From an uncultured Synechococcales cyanobacterium (lineage in GTDB: Bacteria; Cyanobacteriota; Cyanobacteriia; Thermosynechococcales; Thermosynechococcaceae): 64,000 nt of DNA. The translations under genes and the position numbers were made by a program. Positions within the stretch are counted from its first letter, which is position 1; each line of letters starts with the position of its first letter. The notes beneath the pieces were generated by a model. It did no database searches and was not told the origin of the DNA. It saw only the letters and a program-made list of their open reading frames with translations. Where the stretch lies: NCBI GenBank assembly GCA_902806435.1, contig CADCWO010000001.1:102143-166142 (forward strand), written 5' to 3'. Of this stretch, positions 27,477 to 36,115 are shown in pieces.

Positions 27477-28460
27477 TTACTGCACAAACTGGGGCATGAC
27501 TTCAGCAGAGCTCAAAAGACCGTAAATTCCTCGCCGATGTAGGTTTACACCTGCTTTCAGGTAACCGAAAGCAGGACCACAGACATTGGCCGCCATGCTT
27601 GTCTCATCTCCCAAGGTAAAGGTGTGGGTAGAAACCTTGCCCTCGAAAGTCTGGCCTCTGACTTTGACATGGGTACTCAGTGGCTTTTTCGGATTGCGCG
27701 TATCGACAACACCACCGACCGTAACGCGATCGCGAGGACAAACACCTGCTAATTCCAGAAGTACATCATCGGCATGTTCCATGTTTTCCAGAGCGAGCAA
27801 ACCATTGGTTTGATCAAGCAGTGCAGCCACCTCAGCATCAGTCATAGCACGGGCCCGTTCAACGTCATAGCCTGGCAGGTGAGCAATGTCTTCTCGGATC
27901 GTAGCCCGGTAGGCTTCCCAATTGGCAATTCCCACCCCGAAGGTAATCTCGATGCGAAGAATTTCGGCATAACTTTGGGCAGCCAGTGCTGCCGCTGCAG
28001 TTAACAACCCGGGAGTGGCACCACAACCCGTAAGATAGGTAATCTTGGCAGCCGCCAGGTCTGCTTGCATTTCTAAGAGTTGCTCTACAGCACTGGTCCG
28101 CTTCATGGCATCGACCAGCACACCCTGCCAACCAGAGTTGATAAACTGCCGGACCACAGAGGCCATGAAGGTGTTAGGGAGGTTCGGTAGGGCCAGGAAG
28201 AAACCATCTACCCTGGCTTGCTCAATCAGATCCTGAATACTAGAGTGACTAAGTGTCCCTTCCTGGAGGTAGCCCAAAGATCCTTGAGATTGATAGGTGG
28301 CAATTGCTCGATCTGGCGCTAGCCCTGCCGCTGCGCAAGCATAGCCTTTATGATCAGCTGCTGCCACCCAACGCATTTGTTGTTTCTGCGCCAGTACTCT
28401 TGCAGCTGCCTGGCCCAGTCCACCAAACCCTAATACCCCTACCTTGATAGGCTCGATCAT
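27477..28460 (-). CDS. Saccharopine dehydrogenase-like NAD(P)-binding oxidoreductase
   Basis: 327 residues from ATG 28460, which places the Rossmann motif [20 protein letters not shown] at the N-terminus; a start at 28499 would add 13 unneeded residues. The dinucleotide site GFGGLG is intact. Other recognisable elements are [11 protein letters not shown] (adenine ribose acidic position AAD), [33 protein letters not shown] and a C-terminal segment [20 protein letters not shown]. Such proteins are annotated in cyanobacteria as saccharopine dehydrogenase-like; lysine metabolism need not be the real pathway. The substrate is unknown. Its stop is followed immediately by the membrane protein gene, so the two are probably one operon. 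Confidence 0.85.
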   Translation of the reverse strand: MIEPIKVGVLGFGGLGQAAARVLAQKQQMRWVAAADHKGYACAAAGLAPDRAIATYQSQGSLGYLQEGTLSHSSIQDLIEQARVDGFFLALPNLPNTFMASVVRQFINSGWQGVLVDAMKRTSAVEQLLEMQADLAAAKITYLTGCGATPGLLTAAAALAAQSYAEILRIEITFGVGIANWEAYRATIREDIAHLPGYDVERARAMTDAEVAALLDQTNGLLALENMEHADDVLLELAGVCPRDRVTVGGVVDTRNPKKPLSTHVKVRGQTFEGKVSTHTFTLGDETSMAANVCGPAFGYLKAGVNLHRRGIYGLLSSAEVMPQFVQ

Positions 28461-28778
28461 AGTAGCCCGCTGCCCTCGACTCGTCGCTTGTGCCTTCATG
28501 TACCTGTGACTTAAATAAAACTGACCTTAATTATCCCGGAAGTTACGCCTATTGACGTATTACTTCAATTTTCCCCCACAGTACCTTGTTAAAAAGTGGT
28601 AGTAACCTGCCCGGTGCTTGACGGGATTTGCCAGTTAGGCGAAACTTACAATTAGCTGATGTGCTAAGAATGTCATTAATCACGTTTCGTTAATGCAGTT
28701 CAGCTCAGTTAATTAGTTTTGCTTAAAACAAAAATCTTCAAGCTGTTCTCTAGCCTAGCTATATAAAGTGTTAGCAGT
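28461..28778. other. 318-base divergent promoter region
   Basis: Separates the dehydrogenase (minus) from the DUF2997-Ycf35-ferredoxin operon (plus) and must hold both promoters. A TATATAAAG element lies about 20 bases before the start at 28779. No clear inverted repeat or known regulator site was recognised, and no coding sequence is seen. Confidence 0.45.
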
Positions 28779-28988
28779 ATGGAAACCTTAGAGTTTGTGA
28801 TTCATCCTGATGGCCGGGTTGAAGAAAAAGTAACAGGTACGATAGGCGCATCGTGTACTGCGGTTACTGCTGCTATCGAAGCTCAGCTTGGTCGGGTTGT
28901 CGATCAAGAACTAACCTCAGAATATTTTGCTCAACCCGTTGAACAGTCAACTGTTGCAACGACGCAAGTTAGTTCTGCCCAGTGGTAA
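28779..28988 (+). CDS. DUF2997 family protein
   Basis: 69 residues: METLEFVIHPDGRVEEKVTG then SCTAVTAAIEAQLGRVVDQE, the compact pattern of DUF2997 (a beta-hairpin followed by a helix and an acidic/glutamine tail). Function unknown. It is the first gene of a three-gene cluster with Ycf35 and a 4Fe-4S ferredoxin, spaced 34 bases from the next start, and this order recurs in cyanobacteria. The association with a ferredoxin suggests a redox or cofactor-related process, which is inference only. Confidence 0.85.
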   Translation: METLEFVIHPDGRVEEKVTGTIGASCTAVTAAIEAQLGRVVDQELTSEYFAQPVEQSTVATTQVSSAQW

Positions 28989-29022
28989 CTTCTGCACAAA
29001 TCTTCGTTATATCTTTATTGCT

Positions 29023-29409
29023 ATGTCGCACTTTAGCCAGATCAAAACCCAGATTCGTAATCTTGATGCGCTCAAGTCAGCTCTCACAGACCTAAAGGTT
29101 GACTGGAAGACCGGTCCTCAAACTGTACGTGGTTATCAGCAGCAGGTTCGCAGCGCTGATGTTGTAGTTAAGCAAGGCAATGGCTATGACTTAGGCTTTA
29201 GCTGGAATGGTAAAGAGTACGAGCTTGTCACAGATTTAGATTTTTGGCAGCAAAACCTCTCGGTGAATGGCTTCCTCAACCAGGTGACCCAGCGTTACGC
29301 TTACCATACCGTGATGCATGAAACGGCTCAACAGGGTTTTCAAGTGGCAGAGCAGCAAGAAAATGCTGATGGCTCGATTCGTCTTGTACTACAGCGATGG
29401 AGTGCCTAG
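29023..29409 (+). CDS. ycf35: Ycf35 / DUF1257 family protein
   Basis: 128 residues from ATG 29023, giving MSHFSQIKTQIRNLDALKSA, the standard start of this family; the frame is open further upstream but overlaps the previous gene. Conserved features include LKVDWKTGPQTVRGYQ, NGYDLGFSWNGKEYELVTDL and WQQNLSVNGFLNQVTQRYAY. Ycf35 is encoded in some algal plastid genomes and in essentially all cyanobacteria, but its role has not been settled. The stop TAG at 29407-29409 shares a base with the GTG start of the ferredoxin gene, implying translational coupling. Confidence 0.92.
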   Translation: MSHFSQIKTQIRNLDALKSALTDLKVDWKTGPQTVRGYQQQVRSADVVVKQGNGYDLGFSWNGKEYELVTDLDFWQQNLSVNGFLNQVTQRYAYHTVMHETAQQGFQVAEQQENADGSIRLVLQRWSA

Positions 29410-29849
29410 TGTCGGAGTTTCACCCTGGCACCATTGATTTATCAGAAATGCGCTCTGGCTTAGAACCGGAGCTTGGTAACCTCTTACATGATTCGCCAGA
29501 ACGCTCAGGTTACGAGCCAGAGCTAGGCGGCGTAATCCGCCAAAAAGGCGTCTATGTTGATGAGGTTGTCTGCATTGGCTGTAAGCAATGTGCTCACGTC
29601 GCTCGAAATACTTTCTACATTGAAGAAAGTTATGGCAAGTCTCGTGCCATCCGCCAAGATGCTGACTCGGAACCCGTGATTCAAGAAGCTATTGATACCT
29701 GTCCAGTTGACTGCATCTACTGGGTAGACTACACCGAATTAAAAAAATTAGAGGAAGAGCGCCGGTATCAGGTAATGCCAATCGCTGGATATCCGGTTGA
29801 TGCCTCAGTGCGCAAACAGCGTAAAAAGAAGAAACATAGCACAAAGTAG
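29409..29849 (+). CDS. Single-cluster 4Fe-4S ferredoxin
   Basis: 146 residues from GTG 29409 (overlapping the ycf35 stop); ATG 29397 would add four residues but the GTG gives the family-like MSEFHPG start. An N-terminal region with a duplicated SGLEPELG / SGYEPELGG phrase precedes the ferredoxin domain. Cluster ligands: CIGCKQCAHVARNTFYIE (CxxCxxC) and CPVDCIYWV. The fourth position of a second classical motif is not Cys, so one 4Fe-4S cluster is expected. The tail is basic (KQRKKKKHSTK). It would donate electrons in the cytosol or stroma-like compartment; the partner is unknown but likely linked to DUF2997/Ycf35. Confidence 0.92.
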   Translation: MSEFHPGTIDLSEMRSGLEPELGNLLHDSPERSGYEPELGGVIRQKGVYVDEVVCIGCKQCAHVARNTFYIEESYGKSRAIRQDADSEPVIQEAIDTCPVDCIYWVDYTELKKLEEERRYQVMPIAGYPVDASVRKQRKKKKHSTK

Positions 29850-29940
29850 TTTTAGCAGTAGCCCTTTAGCTATTTTTTGACAGACCAGCCAGTGAGCGCA
29901 AGGCTCTTCGCTGAGTAATTTGTCTTGCTAAGTTAAAGAC

Positions 29941-32223
29941 ATGAAGAAATCTGATCCGATTGTCAAGGACTTAGTACTATTGGGGGGCGGGCATAGCCAC
30001 GCGATCGTGCTAAAGCTGTTTGGGATGAACCCGTTACCAGGAGTACGTATAACACTGGTTACGCCCGAGTCCTCTACATCTTATTCGGGGATGCTACCAG
30101 GGCATGTGGCTGGCATCTATGAGCAGGATCAGTGTCATATCGACCTGCGTCCTTTAGTACAGTTTGCGCAAGCACAACTGTATGTAGACCGGGCGATTGG
30201 TTTAGACCTCAACAGTAACCGGGTGATCTGTGCCAATCGTCCTGATGTAGCGTTTGATCTGTTGTCGATTGATATTGGCAGTACCCCTACTAGGCCCTCC
30301 GTGACAGGGGCATTAGAGCACAGTATTGCGATCAAACCTGTCCCTCAATTCCTATCTCATTGGAACCAAGTTGTTGAACGTATTACCCAGGCTCCAGAAC
30401 AAGCTCTAAGCCTTGGCTTGATAGGTGGTGGGGCTGGTGGGGTGGAACTAGCATTGGCCATGCAACACCGATTACACCAGCTTCTCAAGGCGGCTGGGCA
30501 GCCCTTAGCTAACCTGGAAATCCATCTCTTTCATCGTGGCGCGGAGCTAATGGGAGCGACGCATAATCGGTGGACTCGCCAGCGGTTCCAGCATATTTTG
30601 CGCCAGCGGGGAATCAAGCTACACCTCCAACAAACTGTTGTCGAGGTACAGGCTCAAGCAATTGTCTGTGCATCTGGGCTGACGGTTGAGTGCGATCGCA
30701 TTTTCTGGGTAACCCAAGCCTCGGCCGCTAGTTGGCTGCAGCAAGCAGGACTGGCAACCGATATCAAAGGTTTTATCCAGGTTGGGGAAACGCTGCAATC
30801 TATCTCGCACCCACAGGTATTTGCCGCTGGGGATATTGCCACAATTATGCAGCATCCTCGTCCGAAAGCTGGGGTATTTGCTGTACGAGAGGGGAAGCCC
30901 CTATTTGATAATCTCCGGCGGGCATTGCTGGGCAAGCCACTTAAAGCCTTTAAGCCCCAAAAGCACTATCTGAGCCTGGTCAGTACTGGTAATCAATCAG
31001 CTGTTGCTTCCCGAGGGCCAATTGGATTTGAGGCCCCGCTGCTCTGGCGCTGGAAAGACCAGATTGACCAGGCATTTGTAGAGAAATTTACTAACTTGCC
31101 AGATATGTCAGTTAGGGAGGGCCTGCCAAATCGTCCCGACACAGAGGGGCATGAACTAACAGCTGATGCCCAATCAACGATGCGCTGTGGCGGTTGTGGT
31201 TCTAAAGTCGGTAGCCCTGTTTTGGAACGAGTTCTGCGTCGGATTAACCGGGAACAACCTGAAGATTACAATAAGGACGATATCTTGATCGGGTTGGAGG
31301 CCCCCGATGATGCTGCTGTGGTCCGGGTGCCCGTGGGGCAGGTGATGGTCCACTCCCTGGATTACTTTCGCACGATGATCAATGATCCCTTCGTCTTTGG
31401 TCAAATCTGTGCCAATCACAGCTTGAGTGATATTTACGCTATGGGCGCGACTCCCCAAACTGCTTTGGCGATCGCAACCATCCCCTACAGCTTGGAAGAC
31501 AAGCTAGCGGAAACACTATACCAATTGTTATCTGGTGCTATGAAGGTGTTGCGCCAAAACCAGACGTCCCTAGTGGGCGGTCACACCACCGAAGGGGCTG
31601 AGCTAGCCTTTGGGCTATCCTGCAATGGCTTAGCTAACCCCGCTCAACTGCTCCGCAAAGCAGGTATGCAACCTGGCCATGTCCTGATTTTGACTAAGGC
31701 ATTGGGCACAGGCACGCTGTTAGCTGCAGATATGCGCTTAAAGGCGAAAGGCCGGTGGATTGATGGGGCAGTTCAATCAATGTTGCAATCTAATGCAGCG
31801 GCTGCAACTTGCCTGTTAAACCATCAGGCTGCCGCCTGCACTGATGTGACGGGTTTTGGCCTCCTGGGCCATTTAGTAGAAATGATTCAAGCCTCCAGTG
31901 TAGCTGTGACGTTAAATCTAGAAGCGATTCCGATTCTAGAGGGCGCACGCGAAACCTCTCAAATGAGAATTTTTAGTTCCCTTCAGCCGCAGAACTTACA
32001 GGCCTGCCAGAACATTGATAACTTGTCTCAGGCACAGGAGCATCCTAACTTCTCACTGCTGTTCGATCCACAAACTTCCGGTGGCCTTCTGGCAGCTGTT
32101 CCTGAGTCTGAGGCGGGTGACTGCTTAGCTTCGCTTAAGAATCTAGACTATATGCACAGTAGTGTTATTGGTCATGTAGCAGTCCTCGCCCCGGGAAGCA
32201 AACCAATCTCTCTTAAGCTTTAG
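29941..32223 (+). CDS. selD: Fusion of FAD-dependent NADH dehydrogenase-like oxidoreductase and selenide, water dikinase SelD
   Basis: 760 residues. Residues about 8-380 form a pyridine-nucleotide-disulfide oxidoreductase fold: FAD motif LVLLGGGHSHAIVL, SYSGMLPGHVAG, the NAD(P) motif SLGLIGGGAGGVELALAM and the second FAD motif VFAAGDIATI. From about 415 a full SelD follows: MRCGGCGSKVG with the cysteine/lysine active-site region, GLEAPDDAAVV, HSLDYFRTM, QICANHSLSDIYAMGATPQ, VGGHTTEGAE, TDVTGFGLLGHLVEM and DPQTSGGLL. SelD makes selenophosphate from selenide and ATP. The flavoprotein part may deliver or reduce the selenium source. This fusion is known from cyanobacteria. No selA or selB is in the window; use for tRNA 2-selenouridine is the likely purpose. 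Confidence 0.95.
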   Translation: MKKSDPIVKDLVLLGGGHSHAIVLKLFGMNPLPGVRITLVTPESSTSYSGMLPGHVAGIYEQDQCHIDLRPLVQFAQAQLYVDRAIGLDLNSNRVICANRPDVAFDLLSIDIGSTPTRPSVTGALEHSIAIKPVPQFLSHWNQVVERITQAPEQALSLGLIGGGAGGVELALAMQHRLHQLLKAAGQPLANLEIHLFHRGAELMGATHNRWTRQRFQHILRQRGIKLHLQQTVVEVQAQAIVCASGLTVECDRIFWVTQASAASWLQQAGLATDIKGFIQVGETLQSISHPQVFAAGDIATIMQHPRPKAGVFAVREGKPLFDNLRRALLGKPLKAFKPQKHYLSLVSTGNQSAVASRGPIGFEAPLLWRWKDQIDQAFVEKFTNLPDMSVREGLPNRPDTEGHELTADAQSTMRCGGCGSKVGSPVLERVLRRINREQPEDYNKDDILIGLEAPDDAAVVRVPVGQVMVHSLDYFRTMINDPFVFGQICANHSLSDIYAMGATPQTALAIATIPYSLEDKLAETLYQLLSGAMKVLRQNQTSLVGGHTTEGAELAFGLSCNGLANPAQLLRKAGMQPGHVLILTKALGTGTLLAADMRLKAKGRWIDGAVQSMLQSNAAAATCLLNHQAAACTDVTGFGLLGHLVEMIQASSVAVTLNLEAIPILEGARETSQMRIFSSLQPQNLQACQNIDNLSQAQEHPNFSLLFDPQTSGGLLAAVPESEAGDCLASLKNLDYMHSSVIGHVAVLAPGSKPISLKL

Positions 32224-32413
32224 CCAGTGGAGGATCTAAAAAATAAGCCCAGCCAAAATCCAGAGTACCTATGCCTAGCTAAGCCAGGCCTATTGTTGCG
32301 TCCGCTGCTACTTCATTTACTGCCGAAAGGATGACTGCTGAAGAGAGGCTGGCCCTTGCTAAGCTTTAACTAGATTACTGATAATTTTGCAAAACGTGTG
32401 AGGCTATACCGCT

Positions 32414-32668
32414 ATGGCATCTCCTACCCCACTCCACGGCATTGAGTTAATTGACTGTGCTAAAGCCAATGCTAAGCAAGGACTTGAAACTGCTACCCAA
32501 CTAAGTGGCTATGGCCAGGATGTCGCCACTTTTCAGCAAGAACTAAAGCAAGCCTGCCAAAGCATTGGGGTAAAAATTGAAGAACTCAGTGATCTGATTA
32601 CCGATCAACAAACTGTGAGGCGCCATGGCGGCATTGAGGTTGCCCCTGATACGCCTTCTGAACTCTAG
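32414..32668 (+). CDS. Small conserved hypothetical protein
   Basis: 84 residues, MASPTPLHGIELIDCAKANA onward, predicted mostly helical with a coiled-coil-like middle (GQDVATFQQELKQACQSIGV KIEE). No signal peptide, membrane helix or metal motif. Its amino-acid composition and good start context suggest a real gene, and similar short proteins occur in other cyanobacteria. I assign no function. It follows selD by 190 bases. Confidence 0.65.
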   Translation: MASPTPLHGIELIDCAKANAKQGLETATQLSGYGQDVATFQQELKQACQSIGVKIEELSDLITDQQTVRRHGGIEVAPDTPSEL

Positions 32669-33296
32669 GGTGAGGGCACATCTCTAGCGCTCGCCTACCC
32701 ATCTTCTGGTAAAGTGCTTAGGACTCGCGGCACTCAGGTTGTGCTGCTCTAAACAATGCGGATCCTATAACATTGGGGAACTTGGGATGGAAAGGCCTTA
32801 CCTCGGTGTTCCGTGGCAAATGCGTAGGCTGTGGGAAAGATTGTTCTACAGTTTCTAAAGGAGTCATGGCAGCACCGGTAGTTAACTTTAAAAGAAGCGG
32901 CACCTATCTGTCTTGAGGGAAGTTTCTACATCAAGATGATGCCTTCTACCTCTATTCAATTGTCGGAAGAATTAAAATCCTTTCGGCACTAGCAGCATCC
33001 ATGTCTCTAAAGATTTAGGTCTGCTAGTTTGCGTCTTGCCCTTTCGGAGCAGTAGTTGTCCAAGAAAATAAATCTTCTGTAAACTACTTAACAAGTTGCC
33101 TTTTCGAGGATCTATAGGGCTTCTGCGGGGGGATTCATTAGCCCATGAATATAGATTAGGCTACCTGATTAAGATTGTCCGTGAGAAAAAGTCAGAAAAG
33201 GTCAGGCGTTTGGCTCACGAGCCAGAAGGCGATAAAGTTGGTCCCAAAGACTATCCGGATAAAATCTGAAATGCAAATCTAAAATCAGGAGTTCCT
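32669..33296. other. 628-base region without a convincing gene; contains an ATG-less open frame at 33072-33269
   Basis: No recognised gene. In the plus strand a frame is open for 65 codons from 33072 to the stop at 33267-33269, reading HEYRLGYLIKIVREKKSEKV and on to KDYPDKI, a composition typical of real protein. It has no ATG or GTG in a sensible position (only a TTG). It could be a small gene with a TTG start, or the 3' end of a decayed gene. It ends 27 bases before the permease start at 33297. Confidence 0.35.
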
Positions 33297-33950
33297 GTGA
33301 GCTACATCGTCAAGCAGCCTGGAATTGTGTGGGGTTTGCTGGTGGAACATTTGCAGATGACGAGTTTGGCTCTGCTGATTGCTGTAGTGATTGCCCTACC
33401 TTTAGCCCTTATGGTCAACCGCTACCCTTGGCTTAAAGGGCCTGTCATAGGAACCCTTTCAATACTTTATACTGTGCCAAGCCTAGCCCTAATGATTTTG
33501 CTGGTACCGCTCTTTGGCCTCAATGCCAGTTCGGTTATTGCAGCAATGGCTATTTACGCCCAGATTATTTTGGTCCTCAACTTAACAGCAGGATTACAGT
33601 CGATTGATCTGGCAATTTTAGAAGCAGCTAAGGGAATGGGGATGACTGTTTGGCAGCGCTGGTGGCAGGTGCAAGTGCCATTGACCTTACCAATTTTTCT
33701 GGCTGGTTTGCGCTTAAGTGCGATTGTCGGGATTGCCACAGCAACGATCGGGGCAAAGTTTGGGGCGGGTGGATTGGGGGTATTGTTATTTGAGGGCATT
33801 GCCCAGGCCGGCCGCTATGACAAAATTTGGGCAGGCACTATCGCAGTGGTAGCCCTGGCATTGCTGATTAATCAGGTACTACTAAGCTTGGAACATGCTG
33901 TTAGCCCTGTGGGTAGGATGCGGCACTTTAGCCTCAAAGCTAGAGATTAG
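33297..33950 (+). CDS. OpuB/OsmW-type ABC transporter permease (quaternary amine/osmoprotectant family)
   Basis: 217 residues from a GTG start preceded by an AGGAG-like site (CAGGAG at about 33287). Six hydrophobic helices and the EAA loop EAAKGMGMTVWQRWWQVQVPL, followed by FLAGLRLSAIVGIATATIGA, identify the BPD_transp_1 permease of glycine betaine/choline/carnitine importers. The expected ATPase, second permease and substrate-binding protein are absent nearby, so partners must be elsewhere. The last 11 bases overlap the convergent MFS gene. Substrate not determinable. Confidence 0.9.
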   Translation: MSYIVKQPGIVWGLLVEHLQMTSLALLIAVVIALPLALMVNRYPWLKGPVIGTLSILYTVPSLALMILLVPLFGLNASSVIAAMAIYAQIILVLNLTAGLQSIDLAILEAAKGMGMTVWQRWWQVQVPLTLPIFLAGLRLSAIVGIATATIGAKFGAGGLGVLLFEGIAQAGRYDKIWAGTIAVVALALLINQVLLSLEHAVSPVGRMRHFSLKARD

Positions 33951-35181
33951 CCTTACTTAGAATAATCCGGTTCAGGTAGAGCAAAATCAAGACTGCCACA
34001 CCAACACTGAAGGCTAGTGCTAGCCAAAAACCATCTGCCCAAAGGCGAGATTGGTCTAAGGCAAAGCCTCCTAAAGGGGGGCCAATCAAGTATCCTACTG
34101 CCCAACAAAGAGAGTTAATCGAAAGGTAAACTCCCCGCTGTGCTTCCGGAGCCAGGTCCGCAACTAGAGAGGAGGCTGCCGGCGCATAGGTAATAGTGGC
34201 GATCGCTAGTACCCCTAAACCTAAAACTGCCCAGATTAAAGCAGCAGATGGCATAATTCCGGCAATCCAGATCAAAACAAATCCCACTGCCCAAAATAGA
34301 GCTGAGAAAATAAGCGCCTGGGAGTGACTGAAGCGATTTAAGAAGCGGGCGGCAGGCAACTGGCAGGGAACGGCCAAAGCAATGTGCCAGGTAAACAAAG
34401 CACTAATTGTTGTAGCGTCAAACCCACGCGAGTTTTGGACAAAGTTCTTAAAGTACAGTGGCATCGTGCTATTGATCTGAGCCAGGTAGGTGGTAAAGAG
34501 AATGTTCACCAAGGCATAAATTAGCAAGCGTTGATCCCGCAGAGCGATTACCCAACCTTGCACTAGAGATTGGTCACCTTGCGTAAATTGATAAGTTTCG
34601 CGGATTGCCGCATAAACAACCCCGAAGAAAATGACAAAGGACACAGCATCGATCACAAACAGGGTTCGGTAAGCGCCCGTGGTTTGAATCAGGATACCCC
34701 CCAGGACTACCCCCAGGCCCAGTCCAATATTGTCAGCTAACCGGGTTAGCGCATAGGCTTCGTTGCGATCGCGACCACGAGTCAGATCAGCGACCACAGC
34801 TTCTGTTGCTGGCCAGTAGAGGCCTACACCAAAGCCCATGATCAGATTCCCGGCCACAAATAGCGGGAAGTTTGTCGCAGCGGCTAAGACCAGCGAGGCA
34901 ATCGTACTCACAGCTGCCGAGAATAAGAGGGTACGCCTCCGACCCCAGGCCTGAGAGTCGGTAAATGAGCCTCCTAGAATTCGTCCCACAATTCCTGAAA
35001 CCGAAGCACTTCCCAAGCCAAGCCCGACAGCTGTAGCTGACAAGCCCACCTGATTCACAAAGAAAATTGGGGCATAAAATAGTGTAAAACCAGTCCCAAT
35101 TTGGGAAAGTAGCCGACCGGCAGCCAGAATCCAAACTTGATAGTCTAGCTGAGGTAACCAAGGACGCTTGGGCAAATTCAT
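33940..35181 (-). CDS. Major facilitator superfamily transporter
   Basis: 413 residues with twelve predicted helices. Seen: YAPIFFVNQVGLSATAVGLGLG, the motif A-like loop GRILGGSFTDSQAWGRRRTLL between helices 2 and 3, GFGVGLYWPATEAVVADLTR (motif B/C-like), and the second-half loop PEAQRGVYLSINSLCWAVG YLIG. This is typical of drug/sugar-type exporters. The substrate cannot be read. Overlaps the permease gene by 11 bases at the 3' ends. Confidence 0.9.
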   Translation of the reverse strand: MNLPKRPWLPQLDYQVWILAAGRLLSQIGTGFTLFYAPIFFVNQVGLSATAVGLGLGSASVSGIVGRILGGSFTDSQAWGRRRTLLFSAAVSTIASLVLAAATNFPLFVAGNLIMGFGVGLYWPATEAVVADLTRGRDRNEAYALTRLADNIGLGLGVVLGGILIQTTGAYRTLFVIDAVSFVIFFGVVYAAIRETYQFTQGDQSLVQGWVIALRDQRLLIYALVNILFTTYLAQINSTMPLYFKNFVQNSRGFDATTISALFTWHIALAVPCQLPAARFLNRFSHSQALIFSALFWAVGFVLIWIAGIMPSAALIWAVLGLGVLAIATITYAPAASSLVADLAPEAQRGVYLSINSLCWAVGYLIGPPLGGFALDQSRLWADGFWLALAFSVGVAVLILLYLNRIILSKANL

Positions 35182-35365
35182 TCCGGTAAGCTTGAGGCTT
35201 GAACTTATTCAGCTTACAGTGGTTCCTGGCACATCTGGCCTAGCCTCTAGTTCAACTCAAACGAGCGTTGAATCAGGTCACTGGTTAATCCGTTTGCGGA
35301 GCTTAACCACAGGTTGTAAAACCGCTGTAGACTTGATTATTGGGTGCAGTCAATAAGGGGTTGCT

Positions 35366-36112
35366 GTGGCAAAGTTTCTACTGGTAAGCGATCTAGACAA
35401 TACGCTGGTTGGTGACGATGAGGCACTAAGGCACCTGAACCAGCAATTAAATCAGCACCGGAAAGACCATGGCTCGATTCTGGTTTATTCTACGGGGCGA
35501 TCGCTAGCTTCCTACGCAGGCCTCAAAGCGGCAAAGCAGCTCTTGGAACCAGATGCTGTGATTACCGCAGTGGGCACAGAAATTTACCGCGATGGCGGCG
35601 ATCAGCCTGATCCAAACTGGTCTAACAAGCTTTCTCAAAACTGGGATCGCGATCTAGTCGTGGCGACAACTGCTCATTTTGCGGATTTGACGCCGCAGCC
35701 TGACCCAGAGCAGCGTCCGTTTAAGGTGAGTTACTTTTTGACCCAGGAAGCGTCAGTGGAAGTATTACCACAGCTGGAAGCGGCACTCCAAGAACGGGGG
35801 TTGAACACCCAACTGATTTACAGCTCTGGTAAAGATTTAGATATCTTGCCTAGTCATGCCGACAAAGGCGAGGCAATGGTCTTTATGCGGCATCAACTGG
35901 ATATGCCGCCAGCTCGAACGGTTGTCTGCGGTGATTCTGGCAATGATCGGGCCTTATTCCGCACAGGAGATGAGCGGGGGATTATCGTGGGCAACGCCCG
36001 CCAAGAGCTTTTGGAGTGGCACCATGCTAACCCTTCACCAAATCGTTATTTAGCTCATGCTGCTTGTGCTGGAGGTGTGCTTGAGGGCTTAAATCATTTT
36101 GGCTTTTTGTAA
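35366..36112 (+). CDS. Sucrose-phosphate phosphatase (HAD family)
   Basis: 248 residues from GTG 35366. HAD motifs: DxD as LLVSDLDNTLVGDDEAL, motif II VYSTGRSLASYAGLKAA, motif III lysine in PSHADKGEAMVF and motif IV VVCGDSGNDRALF. These and the phrase AVGTEIYRDG are characteristic of SPP, which hydrolyses sucrose-6-phosphate to sucrose, a cyanobacterial osmolyte. The partner sucrose-phosphate synthase is not in the window. It is followed by ruvA after 3 bases, so the two are co-transcribed. Confidence 0.92.
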   Translation: MAKFLLVSDLDNTLVGDDEALRHLNQQLNQHRKDHGSILVYSTGRSLASYAGLKAAKQLLEPDAVITAVGTEIYRDGGDQPDPNWSNKLSQNWDRDLVVATTAHFADLTPQPDPEQRPFKVSYFLTQEASVEVLPQLEAALQERGLNTQLIYSSGKDLDILPSHADKGEAMVFMRHQLDMPPARTVVCGDSGNDRALFRTGDERGIIVGNARQELLEWHHANPSPNRYLAHAACAGGVLEGLNHFGFL

Positions 36113-36115
36113 TCA

